The translations under genes were made by a program, and so were the position numbers. The notes under the pieces are model-generated. The model was not told where the DNA came from. It ran no database searches and saw only the letters and a program-made list of their open reading frames with translations. Shown here one piece after another: positions 54,246 to 63,546 of a DNA stretch of 64,000 bases (the first letter of the stretch is position 1; every line of letters starts with the position of its first letter). Source of the stretch: Nocardiopsis sp. CNR-923. Lineage in GTDB: Bacteria; Actinomycetota; Actinomycetes; Streptosporangiales; Streptosporangiaceae. Location of the stretch: assembly GCF_001942255.1 (NCBI RefSeq), contig NZ_MKKC01000061.1, positions 1-64,000 of the forward strand. The letters run 5' to 3'.

Positions 54246-55699
54246 TCACCCCGATTCCTGGGTCTCGGTGGTCGGGACGGCCGGGTTCGCGGGGGAGTCC
54301 CCGGTCGTGGCGTCCTCGGTGGTCCGCGTTCCCGCGTCGGTCGCGTCCGACCCGCTGTCGCGCGCGTCCGGGTCGGACGCGGCCGACGCGGCCTCGGCGA
54401 TGCTCTCGCTCAGCACCGTGATCCGGTTCCTGGCCTCCTCCAGGCTCTCCACCGGGATGGTGTTCTCCACCGCCGAGCGGTCGCCCTCGGTCAGGTCGTC
54501 CATGCGGATTCGCGAGGGCTCGACCTCCTCCGACAGGCTGAAGCCCGCGATGTCGGTGTCGATGCCCTGGTAGATGCTCACGGTGTCCCCGGAGGCGGAG
54601 GGGCCGACGTAGAACTGGCTGTCGACGTACTGGCGGCCGAAGTAGTAGGCGGCGCCCGCCACGAGCCCGACGATGACGACGAAGACCAGCACCATCGGCC
54701 ACCATCGGCGGGGGCGGTACTCGCTCTCCCGCTCCCGCGCCGCTCGTCCGCGCGGGCGGCGGCGGTCGAAGTCGTCGTAGGGCTCGTCGAAGGACGCGGA
54801 CTGGGCGGGTGCGGGAACGTCGTCCACCCGGTCCATCTCGGCGGTGTCCCCGGCCGATCCGCGCAGTTCCTGCGCCCGTCTGGCGGGGGTGTCGCCCGCC
54901 TGCTCGTCGGCCTCGGCGCGCTGGTCGGCCGCGCGACCAGCTTCGGCCGGGTCGTGGGACCCTCGCGGTCGGTCTCGGTCTGGATGACGTCGGCGATGAC
55001 GGCGGTGATGTTGTCCGGGCCGCCGCCGCGGATCGCCAGATCGATGAGCTTCTTGGCGGCCGCGCTGGGGTCGGTCTCGGTCGCGAGCGTCTCGTGGATG
55101 GTCTTCTTGGTGACCACTCCGGACAGCCCGTCCGAGCACAGGAGGTATCGGTCGCCGGGCTTGGCCTCGCTGATGGAGATGTCCGGGTCGACCGGGCTCT
55201 TGCCGTCCAGCGCCCGCAGGATCAGCGAGCGCTGCGGGTGGGTGGCGACCTCTTCCTCGGTGATCTTGCCCTCGTCGACGAGGGTCTGCACCAGGGTGTG
55301 GTCGTGGGTGATCTGCTCGAACCGGGGACCACGCAGCAGATAGGCGCGCGAGTCTCCGATGTGGATGAGCGCGACGCGGGCCCCCGACCACAGCATGGCG
55401 GTCAGGGTCGTGCCCATGTTCTCCAGTTGGGGCTCCGCCATGATCCGACGGGACAGGGAGGCGTTCGCCTGCTCCACCGCGCGCTGGAGGGACTCGGCCA
55501 TCTCCTCCGCGGCGGGGGACTCGGTGTCGAGGCGGCGGATCGTGGAGATCGCGATCGAGCTGGCCACCTCGCCGCCCGCGTAGCCGCCCATGCCGTCGGC
55601 CACCGCGAGGAGGTGCTGGCCGGCGTAGCCGGAGTCTTCGTTGCCTTCGCGGAGGCATCCAACGTCGGAGTACGCCGCGTATCGGAGAGCGATTGTCAT
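54246..55699 (-). CDS. pstP: PP2C-family Ser/Thr phosphatase PstP (frame break near 54935)
   Basis: N-terminal PP2C domain: MTIALRYAAYSDVGCLREGN, VADGMGGYAGGEVAS, HIGDSRAYLLRG, CSDGLSGVV and GGGPDNITAVIADV. The frame changes just after the catalytic domain, near 54935. Downstream (RAADQRAEADEQAGDTPARRA, then a transmembrane helix WPMVLVFVVIVGLVAGAAYYF and an extracytoplasmic C-terminal part) is in the other frame; one missing G joins them. Counteracts PknA/PknB. ATG at 55699 overlaps the fhaB stop by four bases. Confidence 0.88.
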
Positions 55700-56210
55700 T
55701 TGCGCAGTTCCAGGACGGTCTTGCCGATACGGATGGGCTGTCCCACCGTGATGGGCTGGGGGCGGTTCAGCTTCTGCTGACCGAGATAGGTGCCGTTGGT
55801 GGAATTGAGGTCCTCTACGAACCAGCGGCCGCCCTCGGAGTAGACGCGGGCGTGGCGCCCCGAGGCGTAGTCGTCGGTGATGACCAGTGTCGAGTCGGGC
55901 GCCCGGCCGATGAGGATCGGCTGGGCGGACAGGTCGACGGTGGTCCCGGCGAGGGAGCCTGTGTCACGGCGAGGATCGTGGGCTCGTTGCGGCGCTGGCG
56001 CTGCGGACGCTGCTGCCGGGCCGGGGCGGTCTGCTTCGGCTGACCCCCGTGCGAGGCGGGGCGCGGCTGGGGTCGGGGGCGCTTCTTCCTGGTCTTCCTC
56101 TTCGACGGGCCGAAGAGGTCGGTGCTGATGACCCCGACCGCCATGAGGACGAACAGCCAGAGCACCGCCAGGTACGCGATCTTGATCAGTATGAGGGTCA
56201 AGTTGGACAT
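55696..56210 (-). CDS. fhaB: FHA-domain protein FhaB/FipA (frame break near 55963)
   Basis: N-terminal membrane anchor MSNLTLILIKIAYLAVLWLF and Lys/Arg/Pro/Gln-rich linker are in one frame. The FHA domain is in the other: IRAPDST-type IGRAPDSTLVITDDYASGRH (R-S-H binding residues), VEDLNSTNGTYLGQQKLNRP and the C-terminal IRIGKTVLELRK. Restoring one base near 55963 gives a 171-residue protein, the normal size. Expected to bind phosphothreonine peptides made by PknA/PknB. Confidence 0.85.
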
Positions 56211-56505
56211 CGAACCGCTCTTCAGCCCCTGTCGTGCTCCGGCCGGGGTGACGGTCGTCGGCGCCGCCACCGAGTCTGCCCCACCTTCGGGTCGGTGAGT
56301 TGTCGTGGTCGCTGGTCCGCGGCTCCGCAGTCGCGGCCAGTCTGCCCGAACGGTCAGGTCTTCGCGGAGACTACCGTCCCGGACACATATCCGACAGCGG
56401 TACCACAATCGTCCGCCACCGGATTTCGACCAGTCAGACGTCGGTGGAACGGGGTTGGTTGCGGTCCCGCCGCGTCTGATCGGTCGAACACCCGGTACCG
56501 GACGG

Positions 56506-57273
56506 TCAGTCTCGCCGGAACGTCATGGTGGTGCGTCCGAGGCTGATCCGGCTGCCGTCCACCAGACGGGCCTGCCTGACCTGCTGGCCGTTGACGAACG
56601 TCCCGTTGGTGGAGCCCTTGTCGACGAGGATCGCCTCGTCGCCGTCCAACCGGATCTCCACGTGGTGCCGGGACACCCCGTTGTCCACGAGCCGCAGGTC
56701 GCAGTCGGTCCCGCGGCCCAGGAGCGTCACGGGGGTGGTCAGCTCGAAGGACTGCTGCTGGCCGTGGCTGGCGATGGTGCCCTCGGTCGCCGCTCCACCG
56801 GGGGAGATGAGCAGGCGCGGACGTCCGGCCTGGCGCTCGCCGTGGACACCGCCCGGGTCACCGACCGGTTGACGGACCTCGCCGTCCTTGCCGACCATGG
56901 TGCCGCGGACGACACCGGACCGGATGCGGAAGCGTCCGGTCTTGAGGCCCTCCTCCGGCCGGAAATGGACGCGGACCGGGCCGACGAAGGAGTAACCCTG
57001 CTCCGTCGCGTAGTCGCGGGCGAGTTTGGCCAGCTCCTGTCCGAGGCTGTCGGCGTAGACCTCCAGCCGCTCCTTGTCGCTGGCCGCGAGTTCGACGATG
57101 AAGTCGTTCGGGACGAGCGTGCGTCCCTGAGCGACGATCGCGGCTCGTTCGTCCATCTCCCGCTGAACGGCGCTCGCCACCTCGACAGGTTGGAGCTCGG
57201 ACTTGAAGGCCATCGCGAAGGTGCCTTCGATCATGCCCTCAAGCCTGCGTTCGAAGCGTTGGAGCACTCCCAC
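56506..57273 (-). CDS. fhaA: FHA-domain protein FhaA (DUF3662 + FHA)
   Basis: A 255-residue protein. GTG at 57273 (VGVLQRFERRLEGMIEGTFA) is chosen because GGGAGG is six bases upstream. N-terminal DUF3662 domain (about 1-115). FHA domain at about 165-255 with LLGRGTDCDLRLVDNGVSRHH, DGDEAILVDKGSTNGTFVNG and a C-terminal SLGRTTMTFRRD. It binds phosphorylated partners in the same system; in mycobacteria it is bound to MviN. It is the first gene of the kinase operon here. Confidence 0.92.
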   Translation of the reverse strand: MGVLQRFERRLEGMIEGTFAMAFKSELQPVEVASAVQREMDERAAIVAQGRTLVPNDFIVELAASDKERLEVYADSLGQELAKLARDYATEQGYSFVGPVRVHFRPEEGLKTGRFRIRSGVVRGTMVGKDGEVRQPVGDPGGVHGERQAGRPRLLISPGGAATEGTIASHGQQQSFELTTPVTLLGRGTDCDLRLVDNGVSRHHVEIRLDGDEAILVDKGSTNGTFVNGQQVRQARLVDGSRISLGRTTMTFRRD

Positions 57274-57509
57274 GAGGTACCTCCCTTGTACTCCACTCCG
57301 TATGTGTAGACGATCGTAACCGGGCTGGGGCGCCCCCGGATTCAGGTGCACCCCCCGTGCGCTGGCGGGAGCCCCCGCGCGGCCCCGGTCACGGCGGACA
57401 AAGCGTGTGCGAGTCGCGTTCAGACCGTGCTAGCCTTGTCCATGTCGCCAGGCGGATCGGTCCGAAATGACCGAAACCACCTGGCCATAAAACGGAACAA
57501 AGGTCACTC

Positions 57510-57592
57510 GGGCGGGTGGCGGAACGGTAGACGCGCACGGTTCAGGTCCGTGTGTCCGAAAGGATGTGAGGGTTCAAATCCCTCCTCGCCCA
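57510..57592 (+). tRNA. tRNA-Leu (anticodon CAG)
   Basis: An 83-nt class II tRNA. Acceptor GGGCGGG/CTCGCCC (one G-T pair), anticodon arm CACGG-TTCAGGT-CCGTG, variable stem GTCCGAAAGGAT and T-arm GAGGG-TTCAAAT-CCCTC, discriminator A. No CCA is encoded. Usual neighbour of the fhaA locus in actinomycetes. Confidence 0.95.
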
Positions 57593-57598
57593 CAACAT

Positions 57599-57640
57599 AC
57601 CCGGTGGGGATCGCTCTGCGGTCTCCACCGGGTCTCTTTT
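57599..57640 (+). terminator. Rho-independent terminator of tRNA-Leu
   Basis: Arms ACCCGGTGG and CCACCGGGT around a 17-base loop, followed by CTCTTTT. Confidence 0.85.
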
Positions 57641-57693
57641 GCGCCCGGGGACCTGCGCGGGCCGGCCGCGGGGCGGGGTGGCACACTGCGGTC

Positions 57694-58308
57694 GTGAGCA
57701 TCATCGAACGACTCCACGAGATCGGGCGCCCCCTGGTCGACGAGCAGCTGGCCCACCCCACGGTCGCCGGGATCGCTCGGGGCGACCTCGACGAGCGCGC
57801 GTTCCGCTACTGGCTGGAGCAGGACCACCTGTACCTGTTGGACTACGCGCGCGCCTTCTCGCGCCTGGCGTGGCAGGCGCCGGACGACCACCTCGCCGAC
57901 CTGGTGGGGATCGCGCACAGCACGCTGAACGAGGAACTGGAACTGCACCGCTCGCTGTCGGGAGACTTCGGCGCCGACATGACCACGAAGGAGAAGGGTC
58001 CCGCCTGCGCGTCCTACACCGGGTGGCTGCTGGACGCCGCCGCCGACTACCGGGACGGGCTCGCCGCCGTGTACCCGTGCATGTGGGGCTACAACCAGTT
58101 GGGACTGGAACTGGCGAAGTCCCGCCCCAGCGAGCCGAGGTACGCGCGCTGGGTCGACACCTACGCCGACCCCGGGTTCACGCGGCTGACCGAGCGCTAC
58201 GGCCGCAGGTTGGAGGAGGCCGGGCCCGACCCCGAGCGCGCCGAGCGCCTCTTCCTGGAGGGGATGCGGCATGAGGTGGCCTTCTGGGACACCCCGTACT
58301 CCGCCTGA
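57694..58308 (+). CDS. TenA-family thiaminase-like protein
   Basis: A 204-residue all-helical TenA/PQQ-C family protein starting VSIIERLHEIGRPLVDEQLA. Family residues: FRYWLEQDHLYLLDYARAFSR (conserved Asp and Tyr), TKEKGPACASYTGWLLDAA and AVYPCMWGYNQLGLELA, which holds the Cys expected of catalytic TenA-C members, plus a C-terminal FLEGMRHEVAFWD with Glu. It could salvage thiamin pyrimidines. The GTG at 57694 has CACACT six bases upstream and may be leaderless. Confidence 0.85.
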   Translation: MSIIERLHEIGRPLVDEQLAHPTVAGIARGDLDERAFRYWLEQDHLYLLDYARAFSRLAWQAPDDHLADLVGIAHSTLNEELELHRSLSGDFGADMTTKEKGPACASYTGWLLDAAADYRDGLAAVYPCMWGYNQLGLELAKSRPSEPRYARWVDTYADPGFTRLTERYGRRLEEAGPDPERAERLFLEGMRHEVAFWDTPYSA

Positions 58309-58461
58309 GCGGGCGGACCGCCCGACTGGAAGGGCCCGCGGGCGGGAGACGACCGTGGCCGGGCCGGGACGGTCCGGCAGACGGGGAAGGAAACCGGTCA
58401 CCGGCGACCGGCCCCCTCCCCCGGCCCGCCCGCCGCGGCGCGCGGGCCCGTGCGCGGTGGG

Positions 58462-58995
58462 CTACGGGGTGATCACGGTGCTGACGGTCTCGAAGCGGTC
58501 GATCTCGCAGCCGCCGACCTTGTTGAACTCGGTGTCGATCTCGGTTCCGTCGATGCGCCCGGTGACGTAGACGACCTCGGGGCCGCCCATCTGCATCGTG
58601 CACGTCATGTCGGTGGTGTCGAGGAGGAACGGCTCGGCGCCGACCTCCTCGATCTCTGCGCACGCGGCCTCGGGGTCGGGGTGGTCACCGCCCACGGGCG
58701 AGCACGTGAGCGTCCACGTGCCCTCCTCGTAGCCGGTTTCGGGGGGCAGCGACTGGTCGTAGCCCAGTGTGCGTTCGATCACCAGGGAGACCGCGGCCCC
58801 CTGGTTGGAGGAACGGGACTGGTCGCCCGTGTCGTCCGGGGAGGCGTCGTCGGGTACGGAGGGACTGGAGGAGTCGGGTGCGACCGTGCTCGCCTCGTCG
58901 GGCTCGTTGCCGCAGGCCGTGATAAGAAGCAGGCCAAGGGCTGCGAGCGCGGCGAGTCGTGTCGGCAGGGCCGTCACCGAGGGGTACTGAGCCAT
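58462..58995 (-). CDS. SSI-like lipoprotein
   Basis: A 177-residue protein starting MAQYPSVTALPTRL, with lipobox LITACGNEPD at about residues 24-33. Ser/Asp-rich linker (VAPDSSSPSVPDDASPDD), then a subtilisin-inhibitor-like domain: GTWTLTCSPVGGDHPDPEAAC, TCTMQMGGPEVVYVTG and EFNKVGGCEIDRFETV, with the paired cysteines of that fold. ATG at 58995 is used because the lipobox spacing fits. Possibly a protease inhibitor at the surface. Confidence 0.75.
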   Translation of the reverse strand: MAQYPSVTALPTRLAALAALGLLLITACGNEPDEASTVAPDSSSPSVPDDASPDDTGDQSRSSNQGAAVSLVIERTLGYDQSLPPETGYEEGTWTLTCSPVGGDHPDPEAACAEIEEVGAEPFLLDTTDMTCTMQMGGPEVVYVTGRIDGTEIDTEFNKVGGCEIDRFETVSTVITP

Positions 58996-59101
58996 ACGTC
59001 TTTGACGCGCCGCGTGTACGCGCGGTTCCGGGGTGGACACGATCTCCTCCTCGACTCTCATTCTCTTCCTTCCCACGGCACACGAACAGGGGGTCATGGT
59101 C

Positions 59102-59434
59102 ATGTTCGGACACGAGGTTCCGGAGACGGTCGTCACGGAGGTGCCCGAGGACGCCTACCTGCTCGACGTCCGGGAGGACGACGAGTGGCGCTCGGGGCAC
59201 GCTCCGGGCGCGGTGCACATTCCGCTCGGGCAGCTTGGCGAGCGCGCGGGGGAGATCCCCCGGGACCGGAGGGTCTACGTCGTGTGCCGGGTGGGCGGCC
59301 GCTCGGCCCAGGCCGTCATGGCCCTCAACCAGGCGGGCTGGGAAACGGTCAACGTGGCCGGTGGGATGAGGGCCTGGGAGCACGCCGGCCGGGAGATGGC
59401 GGCCGAGTCCGAAGCCGAGCCCACGGTGATCTGA
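59102..59434 (+). CDS. Rhodanese-domain protein
   Basis: A 110-residue single-domain rhodanese. DAYLLDVREDDEWRSGHAPGA, IPLGQLGERAGEIPRD, and the active-site loop VVCRVGGRSAQAV with Cys. C-terminal GGMRAWEHAG. ATG at 59102 (MFGHEVPETVV) has GGGGGTC about 8 bases upstream; an ATG two codons earlier is also possible. Short acidic tail. Sulfur transfer role likely. Confidence 0.88.
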   Translation: MFGHEVPETVVTEVPEDAYLLDVREDDEWRSGHAPGAVHIPLGQLGERAGEIPRDRRVYVVCRVGGRSAQAVMALNQAGWETVNVAGGMRAWEHAGREMAAESEAEPTVI

Positions 59435-59509
59435 GCGGTCCGCCGCCGATTTTCGCCGGATTGCGCGAAGCTCCGCCACGGGGGCGCTCCCGGGTGGCAC
59501 TATGACGTG

Positions 59510-61467
59510 GTGAGCTCCGATCGCGCGCTCCTCAGCGCTGAAACCGTGCTGGCCGCGTCAGCGGACGCGGTGGTCGCTGTCGACGGTGAGCGTCGCGTCA
59601 CCGTGTGGAATCCGGCGGCGGAGCGCATGTTCGGCTGGGCGGCGCGGGAGGTCGTCGGCCGAGAACCGCCCTTCGTCCCCGTGGAGCTTGGCTCGGAGTT
59701 CGGCGCGGTGCTTGAGCAGGTCCGTTCGGGCACGCCCCTGTCGATCGTCACGCGTCGCGTGCGCAGCGACGGCACGGTCATCGACGTGCGGGCGAGCACC
59801 AGTTGCGTGCTCGGCCCCGACGACGGCGCCCAGGGGTGGGTGCTGACCTTCCAGCCGTGCGAGAACGAGGCGCAGGTGCAGGCGGCGGCCATGGAACGGG
59901 CCCGCCTCGTGCGCAGGCTCACCGACGTGGTGGTCGACATCAACGCCGACCTCAGCCTCAAGTCGGTGCTGGACCGTATCTCCCGCAGCATCACCGAGCT
60001 GACCGGAGCCGACGCGGGCGGGTTCGTGCTGCTCAACGAGGACCGTGTGGAGCTGGTCAGCCTCACCGACCTGTCCGACCGCCTCCAGGGTTTCAGCGCG
60101 CCGCTGGAGACGAGCCTGTTCGGGGAGCTGCTCCGGAGCGGCAAGTCGGTCCTGTTGGCCAACGAGGACACACGCGGTCTGCAGGACCTGGTCTGGGCTG
60201 ATCTGCCGGGACTGCACACCATCGCCCTGTGCGTGTCCAACGTGCACGGCCGTCCCTACGGCGCCCTGTACGCCCTCTACAGCGAGCGCAAGGTCGGGCA
60301 CGTGGAGCTGGAGCTGTTGGAGCTGCTCGCCGCGCACGCGGGCGTGGCCATCGGCAACGCGATGGCCTACGAGGAGCTCAACCTCCAGCGCGTGCACGAG
60401 CAGGTCGTCGCGGACTCCAGCGCGGACGGGATCGCGGTCCTGGACTTCGGCGGCCGGGTGCGCAAGTGGAACCGGTCGGCGGTGGAGCTCACCGGTTACC
60501 CGGCGGAGCGCGTGGAGGGACGGCACCCGCCCTTCCCCCTGCCCGTGGCGCACGGCGAGCCGATCAAGCACAAGCTCAAGGACGGCCGCTGGCTGGAGAT
60601 CCTCATGGCGCGCATCCCGCGCACCCATGAGTGGGTGGTGGACTTTCGCGACATCACCGCGCAGCGGGCGATGGAGGAGGAGCAGGAGTTCTTCCTGGCC
60701 ACGACCGGGCACGAGCTGCGCACGCCGATCACGGTCATCCACGCTTCGCCACCACGCTGGTGCGCAAGTGGTCGCGGTTGAGCCCGCGGTCCCAGCGCGA
60801 GGCCGTCAGCACGATCGCCGACCGGTCGGCGACCCTGGCCACGCTCGTGGAGCGGCTCCGCCTCGGGTCGGACGTGTCGCGGGGCGAGCTCAACGTCGAC
60901 CGGGTCGCCTTCGACCTGGGCGAACTCCTGCGGCGGTCGGTGCGGGCCTTCCGTCCCCTTTCGGAGCGGCACGACGTGGTCCTGACGGCCGACGACGACC
61001 TCCCGACGGCCGTCGGGGATCCGCTGGCCACGGGCATGATCATGGACCAGCTCCTGGACAACGCGATCAAGTTCTCCCCGGAGGGCGGTGCGATCCACGT
61101 CAGCGCCCGGGTGGAGGACGGTGAGGCGGTGGTCGTCGTGGACGACGAGGGGCTGGGCCTGGTCCCGGGGGACGAGGAACGCGTCTTCGGGCGGTTCGTG
61201 CGTGCGGGCGCGCGGGGCGACCGCAGGAGGATCGGCGGACTCGGCCTGGGGCTGTACATCGTCCGCCAGTTGGCGCGGGCGCAGGGTGGGGACGTCACCG
61301 CGCAACGGCGGGAGCGGGGAACACGGATGAGGTTCACCGTGCGCGTGCGCGAGGGTGAGCATCCGCATCAACACCGTGAGCCACAAGAGATCGCAAAAAC
61401 CTCTCAAACTCCAGAATGCCTGCCGCGTCAGCGATCCGTGCCCCGAGGCGCCAGTCGTCGCCCGTGA
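59510..61467 (+). CDS. PAS-GAF-PAS sensor histidine kinase (frame break near 60743)
   Basis: About 652 residues. Start GTG at 59510 (VSSDRALLSAETVL) or 59507. PAS (about 10-125), GAF (about 135-290, ADAGGFVLLNEDRVELVSL), second PAS (about 300-390, GIAVLDFGGRVRKWNRSAVEL). Then HisKA with ATTGHELRTPITVIH (His near residue 401) and HATPase with DQLLDNAIKFSPEGG (N box) and VDDEGLGLVP, GLGLGLYIVRQLA. At 60743 one base is missing (CCACGCTTC for CCACGGCTTC), and the frame shifts between H-box and HATPase. No transmembrane segments, so cytoplasmic. It heads a group with an anti-sigma ATPase and an anti-sigma antagonist. Confidence 0.85.
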
Positions 61468-61592
61468 TTCAGCTCGGGGTGGGTTTCCACCCGAGGTGAT
61501 CGGGGCATTTCCACCCCTGGTGGAATTCGCTGGCACACTTCGGGCGGGTTCCGAACCGTCCGACGAAGGACCGACGCGCAGGGACGAAAGCT

Positions 61593-62192
61593 GTGTCAGG
61601 AGACAACACACCACTCGACGGCGGGTCGTTCCCGTACCGGGTCGAGCGGAGCGTCACGCTTCCCTACGCCCCGATGAGCGTGACCGGAGCGCGTCAACGG
61701 CTGTGCAGCGACCTGCGCGCCATGGAGATCGGTGACGAACGCGTCGACGACGCCTCGCTCATCCTCAGCGAACTCGTGAGCAACGCCCTCCGACACGCCT
61801 CCCCGCTGCCGGATCCGGAGGACACGGTCGGGGTCTCCTGGCGGGTGCGCGTCGACCACCGGCCCCCCGCCGGCGGCTGGGTCGAGATCGCGGTCCGCGA
61901 CGGCGGCTCCAGCACCATGCCGCGGGTGGCGCGGCCGTCCGTGTCCGGTCTGGGGGGTCGGGGCCTGGGCATCGTGCAGACTCTGGCCGGGCAGTGGGGC
62001 ACCGAGATGGACACGACCACCACCACGGTCTGGGCGGTCCTGCAGATCGGGGCCGGGGACCTCGTCTCCAAACGTCTGGTGGCGGTCGATCGCCACCGCG
62101 TCGAGGTCGGCGCGGACCACCCCCGGTACGACGTCGGCGAGGTGCGCACGCGCGTGCGGGAGAGCGCCACGGCCTGGGGCGCCCTGCTCTGA
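61593..62192 (+). CDS. RsbW-like anti-sigma ATPase
   Basis: A 199-residue protein beginning MSGDNTPLDGGSFPYRVERS. HATPase motifs: N box ASLILSELVSNALRHASP, G1 VEIAVRDGGSSTMPRV, G2 GLGGRGLGIVQTLAGQWG. No ribosome binding site stronger than AAAG before the GTG at 61593. Between the histidine kinase and the STAS gene; these three form a partner-switch candidate separate from the bldG pair. Confidence 0.82.
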   Translation: MSGDNTPLDGGSFPYRVERSVTLPYAPMSVTGARQRLCSDLRAMEIGDERVDDASLILSELVSNALRHASPLPDPEDTVGVSWRVRVDHRPPAGGWVEIAVRDGGSSTMPRVARPSVSGLGGRGLGIVQTLAGQWGTEMDTTTTTVWAVLQIGAGDLVSKRLVAVDRHRVEVGADHPRYDVGEVRTRVRESATAWGALL

Positions 62193-62299
62193 GGAGGTCG
62201 TGCGCGACCGCGTGGCGGATCGGCGCGTCGTGACGCGGAGGAACGTGACCGATGTCGCGAAACACCGTCAACGAGGTGGCCCGGGGCTGGTCGGGACGC

Positions 62300-62305
62300 T
62301 ACAGT
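62300..62305 (+). promoter_or_regulatory. -10 box TACAGT of the leaderless STAS gene
   Basis: TACAGT ends 7 bases before the GTG at 62313, without a ribosome binding site. Confidence 0.55.
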
Positions 62306-62312
62306 CACGACT

Positions 62313-62669
62313 GTGGAGTTGAAGATATCGAGCCGGTCTCAGGATGGCGTCGCGGTGGTCACCGTGGGCGGTGAGATCGATCTGTACACGGCACCCCAGT
62401 TGCGCAGCGGCCTCCTGGAGGCCCTGGAGGACGGGGCACGGCGGTTGGTCATCGACATGTCGCGGACGGAGTTCTGCGACTCGACCGGCATCAGCGTGCT
62501 GTTGTCCGCGATGAAGCGCTCCCGCGACAAGGGGGGAGACCTGGAACTCGTGGCGCCCAAGGCGGCGGTCATGAAGGTTCTGGAGGTCACGGGGCTGCAC
62601 GAGGTCTTCACCATCCACTCCGGGCTCGACGCGCTGCCGGTGGCGGCGGGGACCGGCACCGTCAAGTAG
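62313..62669 (+). CDS. STAS-domain anti-sigma factor antagonist
   Basis: A 118-residue STAS protein. Start GTG at 62313 (VELKISSRSQDGVAVVTVGG). IDMSRTEFCDSTGISVLLSA contains the phosphorylatable serine (SpoIIAA-type). C-terminal MKVLEVTGLHEVFTIH block. About 40 percent like BldG by eye. Probably opposes the RsbW-like ATPase at 61593-62192. Confidence 0.88.
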   Translation: MELKISSRSQDGVAVVTVGGEIDLYTAPQLRSGLLEALEDGARRLVIDMSRTEFCDSTGISVLLSAMKRSRDKGGDLELVAPKAAVMKVLEVTGLHEVFTIHSGLDALPVAAGTGTVK

Positions 62670-62679
62670 CCGGGCGACC

Positions 62680-63510
62680 GTGGGCCAGGGGCAGACCGGC
62701 GACCCCGCGGGGATCGCCGTGGTGATCGCCGCCAAGGACGAGGCGGACAGGATCGGCGCGACCGTCCGTGCGGCCGGAGCGCTGCCGGGCGTGGACCTGG
62801 TCGTCGTGGTGGACGACGGGTCGACCGACCGCACCGCCGACGTCGCGCGCGAGGCGGGCGCCCGCGTGTTCGCGCACGGGCGCAACCGCGGCAAGGGCGC
62901 GGCCATGGAGACCGGAGCCCAAGAGGTCCTCGCGATCGAGGCCGCCGAGGCCGACCGCCCCCCGCGCCACCTCCTGTTCCTCGACGCCGACCTGGGGGCG
63001 ACCGCCGAGGGGGCGGAACCGCTGGCCGCCCCGGTCCTGGCGGGCCGGGCCGACATGACGATCGCCCTGTTCCCCGCCACCCGGATGCGCCTGGGCGGCC
63101 ACGGCTTCGTGGTGCGGCTCGCGCGCGGGGGCGTGCGCAGGGCCACCGGGTGGGAGCCCGAGCAGCCGCTCAACGGCCAGCGGTGCCTGACACGGGAGGC
63201 GTTCGAGTCCGCCAGGCCGCTGGCGCCCGGCTTCGGTGTGGAGACCGGGCTGACCATCGACGTGCTGCGGGCGGGGTTGCGCGTGGTCGAGGTGGAGGTG
63301 CCTTTGGAACACCGGGCCACCGGCACCGACCTGCGGGCGCAGGCGCACCGGGCGCGGCAGTTCGCGGACGTCGTCAGGGCGCTGGCCGCGCGCGAGTTCC
63401 GGCCGACCGTGCGGCGCCAGTGGGATCGGGCCAGGGTGCGGGCACGTTCCACGAAGGGCGATCTTTCCCGAAAAGTCGGGCAAATTACTCGTGCGAATCG
63501 CCGCGAGTAA
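62680..63510 (+). CDS. Family 2 glycosyltransferase
   Basis: A 276-residue GT-A protein. It starts VGQGQTGDPAGIAVVIAAKD. Nucleotide-sugar site: VVVVDDGSTDRTADVAREAGA. DXD-like motif LFLDADLGATAEG. Then GHGFVVRLARGGVRRATGW, LNGQRCLTREAFESARPL and a basic C-terminal tail. No membrane segments. Resembles glucosyl-3-phosphoglycerate synthase-like or small GT2 enzymes; the acceptor is unknown. GTG at 62680, 11 bases after the STAS stop, no clear ribosome binding site. Confidence 0.82.
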   Translation: MGQGQTGDPAGIAVVIAAKDEADRIGATVRAAGALPGVDLVVVVDDGSTDRTADVAREAGARVFAHGRNRGKGAAMETGAQEVLAIEAAEADRPPRHLLFLDADLGATAEGAEPLAAPVLAGRADMTIALFPATRMRLGGHGFVVRLARGGVRRATGWEPEQPLNGQRCLTREAFESARPLAPGFGVETGLTIDVLRAGLRVVEVEVPLEHRATGTDLRAQAHRARQFADVVRALAAREFRPTVRRQWDRARVRARSTKGDLSRKVGQITRANRRE

Positions 63511-63534
63511 CCCCATCCGTGCGTTGCGTAGCGC

Positions 63535-63540
63535 TACGCT
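63535..63540 (+). promoter_or_regulatory. -10 box TACGCT of the leaderless DUF4446 gene
   Basis: TACGCT ends 6 bases before the GTG at 63547, with no ribosome binding site. Confidence 0.45.
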
Positions 63541-63546
63541 CGCGCT

